From contig JAKSKK010000008.1 of assembly GCA_024401745.1 (NCBI GenBank), forward strand, positions 1-64,000: a DNA stretch of 64,000 nucleotides, written 5' to 3'. Below the pieces are notes generated by a model. That model worked only from the letters and a program-made list of their open reading frames with translations, was not told where the DNA came from and made no database searches. The translations under genes were made by a program, and so were the position numbers. Shown one piece after another: positions 31,975-41,150 of the stretch (the stretch's first letter is position 1; each line of letters begins with the position of its first letter). Origin of the DNA: Bacteroidales bacterium. GTDB taxonomy: Bacteria > Bacteroidota > Bacteroidia > Bacteroidales > UBA932.

Positions 31975-33963
31975 CTTAAGTACATTCTCCATCTTCAGCC
32001 AGTTCTGCATCGTCCACAGGACAAAGCGTATGTCGACGGCCACCGTCTTGCACCAGCCGTCGGTCCAGTAGACGTTGCTGGCGAGGGACTCCTTGTTGCC
32101 GTCGAAGGCGAGGCCTATTATCTCGCCGTCGGCGTTCAGCACGGGCGAGCCTGAATTGCCTCCGGTTATGTCGTTGTCAGTCAGGAAGTTGACCGGGATG
32201 GCCCCGCTTTCCTTCAGCATGCTGCGCCAGCCGTCCTTGAGCGTGAAGTCATAGTCGCCGGGAATCTCCTTCGCGAGAATCTCCGGTGACAAGGTCTGCC
32301 AGGGGACTTCCACGCCGTCGCGCCTGAAGGTGCTCACGGTACCGTAGGTGAGGCGCATGGTGGAGTTGGCGTCGGGGTACTGCAGCACACCGGCGGCTTC
32401 CTTCGCCTCGTACATTGCGCGTGTGTAATCCTTGCCCACGGTAGATATGTCGGGAGTGCCCTGCGCCAGGTCGAGCGCCGTGTTGAAGTCACGCACGGAG
32501 ATGTCGTTCAGGAATCTGTAGATGTTGCTGTCCTTGGTCATGTAGTCGTCGGTCCAGAGGAAGGCGCAGAGGGCGTCATAGTCGATGGCGTCGCCTTTCC
32601 TGAACTGCTCGCGTACGTCTCTCTGGTATTTCCCCCAGCATGTGGAGTCGACGTGCTCGTAGAAGCACTTGACGTTGTAGTCGAAGAGCTCGCGTTCCAG
32701 GCGCATGTCAAGGTCTGCGTACTCCTTCTCAAGGTCCAGACCCTTTGCGTTGTTCTTGAGTCTTGATGCGAGTATGCTGAGGCGTGTTCCCCTGACGAGG
32801 GTCTCGCGGAACCATACGGAGTTGCGCTGTGCGTTGGCAGCAGCCTTGTACTTGCAGCCGAGAGTGTTGATCAGCTGCTTGTTGTCGCGGCCTTTGAGGT
32901 ACCTGCGCTCCTCTGTCTTCTTGGCCTTGATGGCCTTGAAGCGCCTGCAGCACTGCATCTCGCCCTCCTGGCATTCCTGCACGTTGCTCAGCGAGAAGTA
33001 GCGGTCGGCATACTTGAGGCGGACTGCGGGGTCAGCGTTCATCCACTTCATCATTATCTTCATCTGCTCGCCGCGGACCTCGGTAAGGATAGGGTAGTAT
33101 AGGTTCTGGTTGTAGTTCACCTTGGCGGAGCTTGAATATCTGTCAGTCCTTCCGGGATAGCCCATGATCATCGCAAACGAGCCGGGCTGGTAGCCCTTGG
33201 TGCTGATGGTGAGCACCTTCTCGGGGTGCCAGGGGACGTTGGCGTCGGAGTGGGGAGCGGGTGATCCGTCGGGCGCGGCATAGATGCGGTACAGGGCGAA
33301 GTCGCACTTGTGCTGGGGCCATTCCCAGTTGTCGACGTCGCCGCCGAATGCTGCGATGCTTACGGGAGGAGCTGCCACGAGGCGGATGTCGGTATATACC
33401 TTGTAAAGAGCCATGTAGTACTTCTCGCCGGCCCACATCGAGCTAAGCGATGCCTCGAGCCCGGTCTGGGTATTGTACTTCTTCTCCATCAGGTAGCTTA
33501 TGCGGCGCATTCCGGCAGGCTTGCCTGCGGCCTTCTCCTCTTCGATGACCTTGTTCACCTCCTCGGTCACGTCGATCACCTTCTGCAGGAAGTAGGCTGA
33601 CTTGCCGGGGATGTAGACTTCCTGGTCCATGAAGTCGGCGCTGAAACCGTCCTCGAGGTAGTTGTGCTCGGGCGTGCTGAGCGCGTGGACGTCGGCGTAT
33701 GCGCAGTGATGGTTGGTGATGAGGAGGCCCTTCTCGGAGATCATGCTGCCTGTGCAGCCGAAGTCGAGCGATACTATGGCGTCGCTGAGTGCGACCTTGC
33801 TGACGTCGTAGATGTCGTTTGCTTCAAGCTTGCAGCCTTCGTTCTGCATGTTCTGCACCAGGGCGCGGCTGATGGAGTTGACCATCCACATTCCTTCATC
33901 GGCAGATGAGTTTACGGATACGAGGATTGTGGCGATGGCGAATAAGATTTTTTTCATTTTCAT
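31957..33963 (-). CDS. S46 dipeptidyl peptidase, DPP7 type
   Basis: S46 peptidases are periplasmic serine enzymes that cut dipeptides from oligopeptides for Bacteroidetes that feed on protein. The 668-residue protein has a signal peptide (MKMKKILFAIATILVSVNSSA), the catalytic His in LITNHHCAYADVH (His86), Asp in GGDVDNWEWPQH and Ser604 in TGGNSGSPV. The specificity position reads LAFDGN with Gly (622); Gly is found in DPP7, which prefers hydrophobic P1 residues, whereas DPP11 has Arg. The promoter box is 33977-33984. Start at 33963 or two codons later. Confidence 0.93.
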   Translation of the reverse strand: MKMKKILFAIATILVSVNSSADEGMWMVNSISRALVQNMQNEGCKLEANDIYDVSKVALSDAIVSLDFGCTGSMISEKGLLITNHHCAYADVHALSTPEHNYLEDGFSADFMDQEVYIPGKSAYFLQKVIDVTEEVNKVIEEEKAAGKPAGMRRISYLMEKKYNTQTGLEASLSSMWAGEKYYMALYKVYTDIRLVAAPPVSIAAFGGDVDNWEWPQHKCDFALYRIYAAPDGSPAPHSDANVPWHPEKVLTISTKGYQPGSFAMIMGYPGRTDRYSSSAKVNYNQNLYYPILTEVRGEQMKIMMKWMNADPAVRLKYADRYFSLSNVQECQEGEMQCCRRFKAIKAKKTEERRYLKGRDNKQLINTLGCKYKAAANAQRNSVWFRETLVRGTRLSILASRLKNNAKGLDLEKEYADLDMRLERELFDYNVKCFYEHVDSTCWGKYQRDVREQFRKGDAIDYDALCAFLWTDDYMTKDSNIYRFLNDISVRDFNTALDLAQGTPDISTVGKDYTRAMYEAKEAAGVLQYPDANSTMRLTYGTVSTFRRDGVEVPWQTLSPEILAKEIPGDYDFTLKDGWRSMLKESGAIPVNFLTDNDITGGNSGSPVLNADGEIIGLAFDGNKESLASNVYWTDGWCKTVAVDIRFVLWTMQNWLKMENVLKEITLN

Positions 33964-33976
33964 GCGGTTTGTCCCA

Positions 33977-33984
33977 CAAATTTA
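33977..33984 (-). promoter_or_regulatory. TAnnTTTG -7 box for the S46 peptidase gene
   Basis: The minus strand reads TAAATTTG 13 bases before the ATG at 33963. It is divergent from the receptor promoter at 34021. Confidence 0.72.
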
Positions 33985-34020
33985 GCCATAATGGGCATTT
34001 TTTGCCAAGGATATTTTTAT

Positions 34021-34028
34021 TATTTTTG
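34021..34028 (+). promoter_or_regulatory. TAnnTTTG -7 box for the TonB receptor locus
   Basis: TATTTTTG is followed by five bases and the GTG start codon at 34034, which implies a leaderless message beginning at or near GTG. Confidence 0.7.
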
Positions 34029-34033
34029 TAATT

Positions 34034-36784
34034 GTGAGAAAATTTGTCAAAATATTAGTCTGGCTTGCGCTTGCGCTCGGCTTCAGCCTGAACCTTCTGG
34101 CCAGGCCTGCCGTGAGCAGCTGGACCGTGGGCGGCAAGGTTATCGATGCCGCAACGTCCCAGCCTCTGATGGGCGCAGTGGCCAATCTGGAATCGCTCTG
34201 GGCCGTGACCGACGAGAACGGAGCCTTCTCCATCCCCAATGTCCAGCAGGGCAAGTACGTGCTCAAGGTCAGCCTTCTGGGATATGTCGACGTGGAGATG
34301 ACGCTTGACGTCAAGGACGATGTCGAAGATCTCGTCATCACCCTCAACGAAAGCTCCCTTGCCCTTGACGGCGTCACCGTCACGGCGCAGCGTCCGAAGG
34401 ATGGAACAGGAACCTCCCACAATATTGGCAGGGATGCGCTCAACCATCTGCAGCTCAGCAACATGACCGATATGACCGCCCTCCTGCCAGGCGGCAAGAC
34501 CGTGAATCCTGACCTGACGGAGTCAAAAGCATTCTCCATACGCGACGGCGGGTCGACGATGGGCAATGCCGCATTCAGCACCGCTGTCGAGGTCGATGGC
34601 GTGCGTGTGGGCAACAACGCCGGATTCGGCGAGATGGCCGGTGTCGACACCCGAAGCATCGCGGTCGACAACATCGAGTCAGTGGAGGTGCTTTCAGGTG
34701 TGCCTTCAGTGGAATACGGCGACCTTGGCGCCGGCATGGTCAAGGTGCACACCAAGACCGGACGCACTCCGCTCAACGTGGTGTTCTCGGTCAATCCCCG
34801 TACATATCAGGCTTCGGTTTCCAAGGGCGTTTCCCTCAGTAAGGAAAGGGGAGTGCTGAACCTCAGCGCCGAGTGGGCAAATGCCACCAAGAAGCTCAGC
34901 TCCCCCTACGAGTCCTACACCCGCCGCGGGCTTACTCTCAAGTATTCCAACACATTCGCCGAGGTCCTCCGTTTCGAGGCTGGCGTGTCGGGCAACCTTG
35001 GCGGAATGAACTCCGAGGACGACCCCGACGCCTTCAGCGGCGAATATACCAAGGTGCACGACAATGTGCTCCGCGCCAACACTTCGCTGAAGTGGCAGGT
35101 CAACAAGCCCTGGATCACCAGCCTCAAGTTCGACGCGTCAGTCAACTACAACGACAATCTCTCGCACGTCCACAAGTATAATTCGTATGCTTCCTCACAG
35201 CCCTCGGTGCATTCCGAGCTGGCAGGATATTATCTTGCCGAGCGTCTGCCGCTCACATATTTCTCCGACCAGATAGTCGACTCCCGCGAGCTCGACTACG
35301 CAGCGTCCCTGAAATATGACTGGACCAGACGCTGGGGCGAGGTCAAGAACAACTTCAAGGCCGGTGTGCAGTGGAAGGCCAACGGCAACGTGGGCCAGGG
35401 TGAATACTACGAGGACCCTGCACTTGCCGCCAACGGCTACCGTCCCCGCCCGTATTCCGACTATCCCTTCATGCACAACCTCTCAGGCTATGCCGAGGAG
35501 GATGTGACCTTCCCCTTCGGGCTTCAGCTGACGGCCGGTCTGCGCCTCGACAACGTCTATGTGCGCGGATCCCGCTATACCGACGTCCACTCCCTGTCGC
35601 CCCGATTCAATGCGAAGTGGGACCTCGGCAAGCACGTCACCGTGCGTGGCGGCTGGGGTGTGTCGGAGAAGCTGCCTTCGTTCTATATCCTCTACCCGAA
35701 GCCCGAGTACCGTGACATCCAGACCTTCGGCTTCTCGCACGGCGATTCCGCATCTTACGTCTACTACACCCAGCCGTTCTCCATCGAGTACAACCCTGAC
35801 ATGAAATGGCAGCGCAGCGTCAATTCCGAGCTCGGTATCGACGTGAACGCAGGCGAGTTCAAGATGAGCCTTGTAGGCTTCTGGAATGTGACCAAGAACC
35901 CGTACAGGATGGTTTCACTCTATGAGCCGTTCACATATAGTATAAGCGCCCTCGCTCCCGGATACGTGATGCCTGACAATCCTCAGATAACCGTCGACAA
36001 CCAGACCGGCGACGTTTACCTGCGTGACGGTTCCGAGGTGGTATGGACTCCCATGACCACCAAGGTCACCGACGTCACCTTCGTGAAGACGACCCGTCAG
36101 GAGAATGCCGCTCCCATGACCCGTGCCGGTGCCGAGCTCACCATGGAGTTCCCGGAAATAAAGCCCATCCGCACCTCATTGCGCCTGGATGCCGCCTATA
36201 CCTATACCGGCTATGAGGACCGTGCAGAGTCATTCTTCTACAACAACGGCTGGTCGCACACGAGCATTGCCAACCGCTCATACCAGTATGTGGGAATCTA
36301 CGCCAACGGCGGCGGCACCAACCGTCTGGCCTGCGGCAAGGACACTCATAAGCTTGACGCCAACCTCACGGCCATCACCCATATCCCGGAAGCCCGCCTC
36401 ATCATAACCTGCAGGCTTGAGATGAGCCTTCTCACAAGGTCCATCAACATTCCCGCCGGTGCCACTGACCGCCTGCTCCCCATAGCCTACCTGACCGAGG
36501 ACGGCGTCCGTCACGAATTTACCGATGCCGATGCCGTTAATCCGGAATTCACCAACCTGATCCTGTATCCCGGCAACGACTACATGTTCCTTCAGGACGG
36601 ATATGGCGCATACGCGTCGGCCAACCTTTCCATCACAAAGGAAATCGGCAAGCATGTAAGCCTGTCGTTCTTTGCGAACAACTTCACCAACGCACGCCCC
36701 TACGTCGTTTCCAAGGCGACAGGAGTAGCTGCCATTTTCACCCCCAACTTCTATTACGGACTGACGTGCAGAATCAAGTTATGA
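34034..36784 (+). CDS. TonB-dependent outer-membrane receptor
   Basis: The 916-residue protein has a signal peptide (VKILVWLALALGFSLNLLA), a carboxypeptidase-like regulatory domain (30-112: VGGKVIDAATSQPLMGAVANLES...), a plug (about 120-245, FSIRDGGSTMGNAAFSTAVEVDGVRVG) and a 22-strand barrel ending in NFYYGLTCRIKL. No SusD partner follows, so this is not a Sus-type glycan system. Start GTG 34034 is the first start after the promoter box at 34021 and heads the signal. The stop overlaps the DUF4876 lipoprotein start. Ligand unknown; the co-encoded proteins are surface or barrel proteins. Confidence 0.88.
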   Translation: MRKFVKILVWLALALGFSLNLLARPAVSSWTVGGKVIDAATSQPLMGAVANLESLWAVTDENGAFSIPNVQQGKYVLKVSLLGYVDVEMTLDVKDDVEDLVITLNESSLALDGVTVTAQRPKDGTGTSHNIGRDALNHLQLSNMTDMTALLPGGKTVNPDLTESKAFSIRDGGSTMGNAAFSTAVEVDGVRVGNNAGFGEMAGVDTRSIAVDNIESVEVLSGVPSVEYGDLGAGMVKVHTKTGRTPLNVVFSVNPRTYQASVSKGVSLSKERGVLNLSAEWANATKKLSSPYESYTRRGLTLKYSNTFAEVLRFEAGVSGNLGGMNSEDDPDAFSGEYTKVHDNVLRANTSLKWQVNKPWITSLKFDASVNYNDNLSHVHKYNSYASSQPSVHSELAGYYLAERLPLTYFSDQIVDSRELDYAASLKYDWTRRWGEVKNNFKAGVQWKANGNVGQGEYYEDPALAANGYRPRPYSDYPFMHNLSGYAEEDVTFPFGLQLTAGLRLDNVYVRGSRYTDVHSLSPRFNAKWDLGKHVTVRGGWGVSEKLPSFYILYPKPEYRDIQTFGFSHGDSASYVYYTQPFSIEYNPDMKWQRSVNSELGIDVNAGEFKMSLVGFWNVTKNPYRMVSLYEPFTYSISALAPGYVMPDNPQITVDNQTGDVYLRDGSEVVWTPMTTKVTDVTFVKTTRQENAAPMTRAGAELTMEFPEIKPIRTSLRLDAAYTYTGYEDRAESFFYNNGWSHTSIANRSYQYVGIYANGGGTNRLACGKDTHKLDANLTAITHIPEARLIITCRLEMSLLTRSINIPAGATDRLLPIAYLTEDGVRHEFTDADAVNPEFTNLILYPGNDYMFLQDGYGAYASANLSITKEIGKHVSLSFFANNFTNARPYVVSKATGVAAIFTPNFYYGLTCRIKL

Positions 36785-37995
36785 AAAAGATAGTCTACAT
36801 CATATTGCCCCTGCTCGCGTTGGTTTCATGCCGCGGGTTCGAAGACAATCCATACGAGGATACCCTGTGCAGCTTCACTGTCGAGGCTGCATATCCCGAT
36901 GGATTCCTCTCGAGGGAGGGCGTGACAGTCAAGATCGAGGACATCAATCTCGGAAATGCATACACATCGGCCACCGATGCTTCAGGCGTGGCGCAGTTCA
37001 GCGTTCCTACCGGTCTGTACCGTGTGAACGTGAGCGACCGAAACGGATCCGACATCTTCAACGGTGCCGCCGACCGCGTGCAGCTCAAGTCAGACATGCG
37101 CCTTCAGATCTCGCTCAAGCATTCCAAGGCCGGTACGATAGTCATCAAGGAAATCTACTGCGGAGGCTGCAAGAAGCTCCCTGAGGAAGGCACATATCAG
37201 TCCGACCAGTACGTGATCCTCCACAACAACGACGTCGACGTCCAGTATCTCGACGGACTCTGCTTCGGTACCCTGCACCCGTACAATGCCACGGGATCCA
37301 ATCCCTGGATAAGCAAGGATCCCGCAACCGGCGAGACCGTGTACCCCGACTACCTTCCCATCGCACAGGCGGTATGGCAGTTCCCCGGCAGCGGCAGCAG
37401 CTTCCCTCTGCAGAGCGGTGAGGACGCAGTGATATGCCTTCGTGGCGCCATCGACCACAGCGCCCAGTATCCTCTGAGCGTGAACCTGAACAAGGAGGGC
37501 TACTTCGTCTGTTACAACTCCACGTATTTCACCAATACTTCCTACCATCCCGCTCCAGGCAATAACATTGCCGCCGACCATATCCTTGACGTGGTCATAA
37601 AGACTGGCCAGGCTAACGCCTATACATTCTCGATGAACTCTCCGGCAGCGGTGGTCTTCAGGGCCAAGGGAATGACTATGCAGGAGTTCGTGCAGAAGGA
37701 AGGATCGATAGTCCAGACCCCCGGCGACACCCACAACCCCGTCACTGCCATTCCCGTCGACTGGGCGGTGGATGCAGTTGAGGTGTTCAACGGTGCGTCC
37801 GCCACGAATACGAAGCGCCTCAGCCCGTCGCTCGACGCAGGCTATGTGGCACTGTCTGAAACTTACCTCGGCCATACGCTCATGCGCAAGGTGGACGAGG
37901 AACTGAGCCAGAGCTCTGGATTCGAGGTCCTCGTGGACACGAACAACAGCAGCGAGGATTTTTATGAAACTGAAAAACAGTCATTGCATGAATAG
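36781..37995 (+). CDS. DUF4876-family lipoprotein
   Basis: The 404-residue protein has a lipoprotein signal (LPLLALVSCRG). An Ig/carboxypeptidase-like segment (20-115: TVEAAYPDGFLSREGVTVKIEDINLGNAYTSA) is followed by a domain resembling lamin-tail folds, starting AGTIVIKEIYCGGCKKLPEEG...YQSDQYVILHNNDVDVQYLDGL. This matches DUF4876 proteins of Bacteroidetes, which have no known function. The ATG overlaps the receptor stop (ATGA), so translation is coupled. It is probably exposed at the cell surface, perhaps presenting a ligand to the receptor; that role is inference. Confidence 0.78.
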   Translation: MKKIVYIILPLLALVSCRGFEDNPYEDTLCSFTVEAAYPDGFLSREGVTVKIEDINLGNAYTSATDASGVAQFSVPTGLYRVNVSDRNGSDIFNGAADRVQLKSDMRLQISLKHSKAGTIVIKEIYCGGCKKLPEEGTYQSDQYVILHNNDVDVQYLDGLCFGTLHPYNATGSNPWISKDPATGETVYPDYLPIAQAVWQFPGSGSSFPLQSGEDAVICLRGAIDHSAQYPLSVNLNKEGYFVCYNSTYFTNTSYHPAPGNNIAADHILDVVIKTGQANAYTFSMNSPAAVVFRAKGMTMQEFVQKEGSIVQTPGDTHNPVTAIPVDWAVDAVEVFNGASATNTKRLSPSLDAGYVALSETYLGHTLMRKVDEELSQSSGFEVLVDTNNSSEDFYETEKQSLHE

Positions 37996-39466
37996 GAAAC
38001 TCACACTCTTCGCTGCAATGCTGTTCTTCACGCTTGCAGCCTCTGCGCAGCCTTTCGAGAAAGCCGTGCGCAGCAATCTCTGGAACGACGGTTCCAATGC
38101 AAACGGCATGCGCCAGGATACAAGGAGCATCTCTTATGCTGAGATCTATGGCGGGTTCAAGTCAGGCGATTACCATGACACTCATGAATACTCCAAGGGC
38201 TGGACTGCCGGAGCCAAGGCGGCTTCAGTGCAGCACCTGAAGAAGTTCTCGATGTCGGGTTCGTTCGGATTCGAACAGACCCAGGGCCAGGAAATGTGCG
38301 GATCGATGTTCATCAATCCGGGATTCTATCCCATTGACGTGCTCGAGTTCACTCCCGGCAGCAAGACGCTGCAGACCTACACCTTCAGCGGTGGAATCAG
38401 CGTCGACGTGGCGCCGAACTGGCGCGTGGGCGGAAAGATCGACTTCGAGTCCGCCAACTACTCGAAGCGCAAGGACCTCCGCCATACCAACTACAGGCTC
38501 GACTTCGAGCTGGCTCCGGGCATCCAGTACCATGACGGCGACCTGGCCATAGGCCTGAACTACATCTTCTCCAGAAACTCCGAGAATGTCGACGCCGAGC
38601 AGATAGGCACGGGCAAGGAATCCCTCTTCGCCTTCCTCGACAAGGGCATGATGTATGGATCGTACGAGATCTGGGATGGAAGCGGAGTGCATCTTTCCAC
38701 ATCCGGCATCAGCATAGGCCTGCCTCTGACCGAGAATATCCACGGAGTGGCCGCCCAGCTTTCCTGGAAGGGATTCTTCGCTGAGGCAAAGTGGCGCCAC
38801 CGCAAGGGCCTCGCAGGCGAGAAGCAGTATATCTGGTACCGCTTCCCCGGCAGCGATGCCGCCTTTACCGTCGGATACTCCTTCGACTCAAGGCATTTCC
38901 TCCGCCTCAGATGGGACGACTACCGTCAGAACAACAGCGAGACCGTCATCGAGAACGTAACCGTGGGCGGTATCACGAATCCGGTGGAGCATGGCTCCAA
39001 CCTGCTTTCACAGCGCATCAACCGCTCCATCAGGCAGGAATATGACTTCTATGGCAGCAAACTCGAGTTCAGGGAGAGTCTGAGCTTCGGCTGGCGCGGC
39101 ACACAGAGCTCGCCCATGTATCCTTTCGTCTATGCTCAGCACATCTCCGACATTACCGCATTCGCAGATGTCCTGGGACATGCCGGCAGGTGGGACATTG
39201 GCACCGGTGTCCTCTTCACCAAGGCCAGCTGCATGGAAGAGAGCCGCAGCGTGGATTCGGGCTCCGGCGTGGCTACCGAGCCATACCGGCTCAGCGACTG
39301 GAATCAGGCGCATCTGGACTACATTTGCAACCCCGCCCTCACGTTCCTGCCTCACGTAAGGTTCAATTTTGCGAAGGGCCTCTATCTGCAGGTCTCAGGC
39401 CTTGCAGCCACTGATTTCGACTCCTTCAGGGGAGGCGCCACACTTAAGTTCGGTTATAATTTTTAA
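37988..39466 (+). CDS. DUF6850-family outer-membrane beta-barrel protein
   Basis: The 492-residue protein has a signal peptide (MNRKLTLFAAMLFFTLAASAQ). The rest is a run of alternating-hydrophobic strands with many aromatic ends, closing in GGATLKFGYNF, so it should be a beta barrel. It resembles the DUF6850 family often found beside DUF4876 proteins and TonB receptors. It overlaps the upstream gene by 8 bp; an ATG at 37964 is also possible but gives a poorer signal peptide. Function unknown. Confidence 0.72.
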   Translation: MNRKLTLFAAMLFFTLAASAQPFEKAVRSNLWNDGSNANGMRQDTRSISYAEIYGGFKSGDYHDTHEYSKGWTAGAKAASVQHLKKFSMSGSFGFEQTQGQEMCGSMFINPGFYPIDVLEFTPGSKTLQTYTFSGGISVDVAPNWRVGGKIDFESANYSKRKDLRHTNYRLDFELAPGIQYHDGDLAIGLNYIFSRNSENVDAEQIGTGKESLFAFLDKGMMYGSYEIWDGSGVHLSTSGISIGLPLTENIHGVAAQLSWKGFFAEAKWRHRKGLAGEKQYIWYRFPGSDAAFTVGYSFDSRHFLRLRWDDYRQNNSETVIENVTVGGITNPVEHGSNLLSQRINRSIRQEYDFYGSKLEFRESLSFGWRGTQSSPMYPFVYAQHISDITAFADVLGHAGRWDIGTGVLFTKASCMEESRSVDSGSGVATEPYRLSDWNQAHLDYICNPALTFLPHVRFNFAKGLYLQVSGLAATDFDSFRGGATLKFGYNF

Positions 39467-39478
39467 ATCACTTTTGAT

Positions 39479-41083
39479 ATGAAGAAAGTATTGTTCATCG
39501 TCACCATGGCTGCCATCGCAGCCGTTGGATGCAAGCAGGTAGGCCCCGACACTCCCGTCGAGCCCGGTCTTGTAAAGATCGAACCTGTAATCACCCGTGC
39601 TACTTCCACTAACTTCGAGCAGGGCGACCAGATCGGCCTCACCATCGTGAAGGCTGATGCAACCGAGCATGCAAGCAATGCATGCCTTACTTACGACGAG
39701 GCCGCAAAGGCATTTTCAGGCGACACCAAGTGGTATGCTGAAGGTGGAGACGCATGCTCCCTCAAGGCATTCTATCCCTATCAGGCAGCCGGATTCCCTA
39801 CATCATTCACTGTAGCGGCCGACCAGAGCAAGGGCGCAGGTGCCTCTGACTTCATGGCTGCATCCAAGACCGGAGTCCTTCCCCAGCGCGAGGCCGTTGC
39901 CATGGTGTTCAAGCACTATCTGAGCCAGATCGTGGTCAATATCGCCAACACTGCTGATGCAGAGATCGAGAGCGTGATCATCAGAAACCTCGTTCCCACC
40001 GCAGAGATTGCAGTCAAGGGTGATGACATCACCGTCACTGCTGCTGAGGCTGAGGCTTCTGACATCGTCGCCGAGTGCTTGACAGCAAACAAGAATTACA
40101 GGGCCATCGTGGTTCCCCAGACCTCCACGCTTGCGCTTATCATCAAGGTCAAGGCCGGCAACGTGCTTGTATCCAACATCCCCGAGTCAATCCTCCAGCA
40201 GAGCTACACCTACAAGATAAATGCTGAGGTTACTCCCGATAACGTCAAGGTTTCACTCTCCGGCGAGATCGAGCAATGGACGGATGGCGGTGACCTCGAT
40301 ATCATTGGCGGCGGAACTGATGACGGCGGTACCACCGGGGTCTCATTCCATGAGTATCTTGACAAGGGCTACATCGAGTATGACAATGTGAACTACACTG
40401 TCAAGGAATTCAGCAATGGACATATCTGGATGACTCAGCCTCTCAGGTTCGTCCCTGCCGGAAAGACTGTCTCTTCAGACGGAACTGCAGACGACCACAT
40501 CTGGTATAGCGTTCCTGCAGTAGAAGATGGCGGCGCAGCTTCAGCAAAGAATGAGAAGTATGGGTATCTGTACGATTACTATACTATCTTCGATACTGAA
40601 GAAATCAATGAGACCAACTACAACACCTTCGAGGGCGCTCAGGGCATCTGTCCTAAGGGATGGCACGTTCCTACAAAGTCAGAAGCTGAATCTCTGATTG
40701 CAGCAGCGGACTCAGCTCTGTTCTATGACAGCACTCTCAAGTATGCAACCGTAGCAAATGCCAACGCAGCCGGATTCGATTATGTGCTGTCAGGTATCAG
40801 AAACAAGACAAGCCTCACTGGCAACGGTTCATATACCACCAGTAAGATCGATGCAGCAAAAGCCGGTGATCTTACTGACTATGTGGGTGAGTGCTCGATG
40901 AACTATATCGCTCTTTCTACCGGATACCAGTGCAAGAAGGACAATACTACTGGCGCCATAACGAACTACCAGTTCTATGGCATCATGTCGACCTTCACTT
41001 CAACTATTCACGGAAAGTTCAGTACCGCATATACCAATGTTCTTTCAGGCTATCAGGTACGCTGCGTACGTGACGCCAAGTAA
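39479..41083 (+). CDS. fimbrillin-like lipoprotein with FISUMP domain
   Basis: The 534-residue lipoprotein (signal ending AAVGC) has two parts. Residues 30-280 resemble the fimbrillin (Mfa/FimA-type) fold, with ITRATSTNFEQGDQIGLTIVKAD and the conserved MVFKHYLSQIVVNI strand. Residues 290-534 are a FISUMP domain, marked by YTVKEFSNGHIWMTQPLRF, GAQGICPKGWHVPTKSEAESLI and a closing GYQVRCVRDAK. A Gly/Asp/Thr-rich linker joins them. Such proteins are pilins, pilus tips or surface adhesins. It is the last gene of the TonB-receptor locus (13-bp gap). Confidence 0.82.
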   Translation: MKKVLFIVTMAAIAAVGCKQVGPDTPVEPGLVKIEPVITRATSTNFEQGDQIGLTIVKADATEHASNACLTYDEAAKAFSGDTKWYAEGGDACSLKAFYPYQAAGFPTSFTVAADQSKGAGASDFMAASKTGVLPQREAVAMVFKHYLSQIVVNIANTADAEIESVIIRNLVPTAEIAVKGDDITVTAAEAEASDIVAECLTANKNYRAIVVPQTSTLALIIKVKAGNVLVSNIPESILQQSYTYKINAEVTPDNVKVSLSGEIEQWTDGGDLDIIGGGTDDGGTTGVSFHEYLDKGYIEYDNVNYTVKEFSNGHIWMTQPLRFVPAGKTVSSDGTADDHIWYSVPAVEDGGAASAKNEKYGYLYDYYTIFDTEEINETNYNTFEGAQGICPKGWHVPTKSEAESLIAAADSALFYDSTLKYATVANANAAGFDYVLSGIRNKTSLTGNGSYTTSKIDAAKAGDLTDYVGECSMNYIALSTGYQCKKDNTTGAITNYQFYGIMSTFTSTIHGKFSTAYTNVLSGYQVRCVRDAK

Positions 41084-41103
41084 CAGCGGTCTGCTGAAAT
41101 ATG

Positions 41104-41133
41104 AGAAAAGCGCCTCTTACGGGGCGCTTTTCT
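41104..41133. terminator. terminator after the fimbrillin/FISUMP gene
   Basis: An 11-bp stem built on GAAAAGCGCC with an eight-base loop and T-rich flank (TTTTCTTTA) closes the locus. It could also serve the convergent gene at 41151. Confidence 0.85.
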
Positions 41134-41150
41134 TTATTTGAAACTTTCAA

